DNA from: Candidatus Woesearchaeota archaeon | GTDB taxonomy: Archaea > Nanobdellota > Nanobdellia > Woesearchaeales > GW2011-AR4 | DNA: 44,167 bases | Assembly (NCBI GenBank): GCA_016188245.1 | Contig: JACPIE010000005.1 | Coordinates: 1-44,167, forward strand | Direction of reading: 5' to 3' | Shown here: piece by piece, positions 44,036 to 44,167 of the stretch | Layout of the letters: every line of letters begins with the position of its first letter | Numbering within the stretch: the stretch's first letter is position 1 | Made by a program: the position numbers and the translations under genes | The notes under the pieces: model-generated | The model's input: the letters and a program-made list of their open reading frames with translations, nothing else | Told to the model about the DNA's origin: nothing | Databases searched by the model: none

Positions 44036-44167
44036 ACCTCCTTGGGCTAAAGCCCAAGGTATCATACAAAGGAAGTAACTTTCCTTTGTTGCACAAAATT
44101 CCAGCTTCCTTGGGATTGGGAAATGTAGTGCTGAATTACATCAGTTGTTACATTGCCAACAGAGCGA
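44036..44167 (-). mobile_element. Probable end of an IS200/IS605-type insertion sequence, truncated by the window edge
   Basis: Subterminal hairpin CCTTGGGC-TTTA-GCCCAAGG (44040-44059) followed by AGGTTCA on the minus strand; adjacent Y1-like TnpA C-terminal reading frame. Confidence 0.5.
44062..44167 (-). CDS. C-terminal fragment of an IS200-like (Y1) transposase, partial
   Basis: Own translation of the minus strand: RSVGNVTTDVIQHYISQSQGSWNFVQQRKVTSFV*; VGNV..(D/E)xIxxYI resembles TnpA C-termini. Confidence 0.45.
   Translation of the reverse strand, partial: RSVGNVTTDVIQHYISQSQGSWNFVQQRKVTSFV

Noticed and set aside
1-44167. tRNA genes
   Set aside because: No convincing T-arm (GGTTCRANYC) with an acceptor-stem partner found by eye on either strand. 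A tRNAscan/Infernal run would be needed to exclude split or intron-containing forms.

Overview
44.2 kb archaeal window. It is probably from a DPANN-type genome: small dense operons, many ORFans, GGTG Shine-Dalgarno motifs and TTTAWATA boxes (lineage is inference). Core content: rpS19e-PDCD5-L39e-L31e; Cbf5/TruB; ftsZ with a downstream TPR/coiled-coil operon; the archaeal exosome superoperon (Pop5, PsmA, SBDS, Rrp4, Rrp41, Rrp42, DUF357) on the minus strand; sugar-phosphate and gluconeogenesis genes (PMM/PGM, RHH-nucleotidyltransferase fusion, GlpX-type FBPase, class I aldolase, GAPDH, GlmM-like); ribA; and an arginine cluster (argG-F-H-J-B-D-C-carA). Most striking observation: toxin-antitoxin-like modules sit between core genes and are flanked by long direct repeats copied from the END of a neighbouring core gene. 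HicBA is bracketed by a ~35 bp copy of the 3' end of a zinc-ribbon gene. MNT/HEPN is bracketed by an exact 29 bp copy of the rrp41 5' end, so the MNT protein begins with Rrp41's MTYKTRIDG. A VapBC pair shows a degraded version at the 3' end of an HPF-like gene. This suggests a cassette insertion process that duplicates gene termini and so preserves the host gene. Second, a three-copy structured element (E1-E3) with a conserved core (GGCGA..GGCAG..GAGCACAAGA..hairpin..GGATTGAA) and compensatory stem changes lies upstream of rpS19e, L39e and fructose-bisphosphate aldolase. Third, a different two-copy leader element with a covarying hairpin precedes SBDS and the rrp41 locus. The right edge appears to carry the end of an IS200/IS605-type element.
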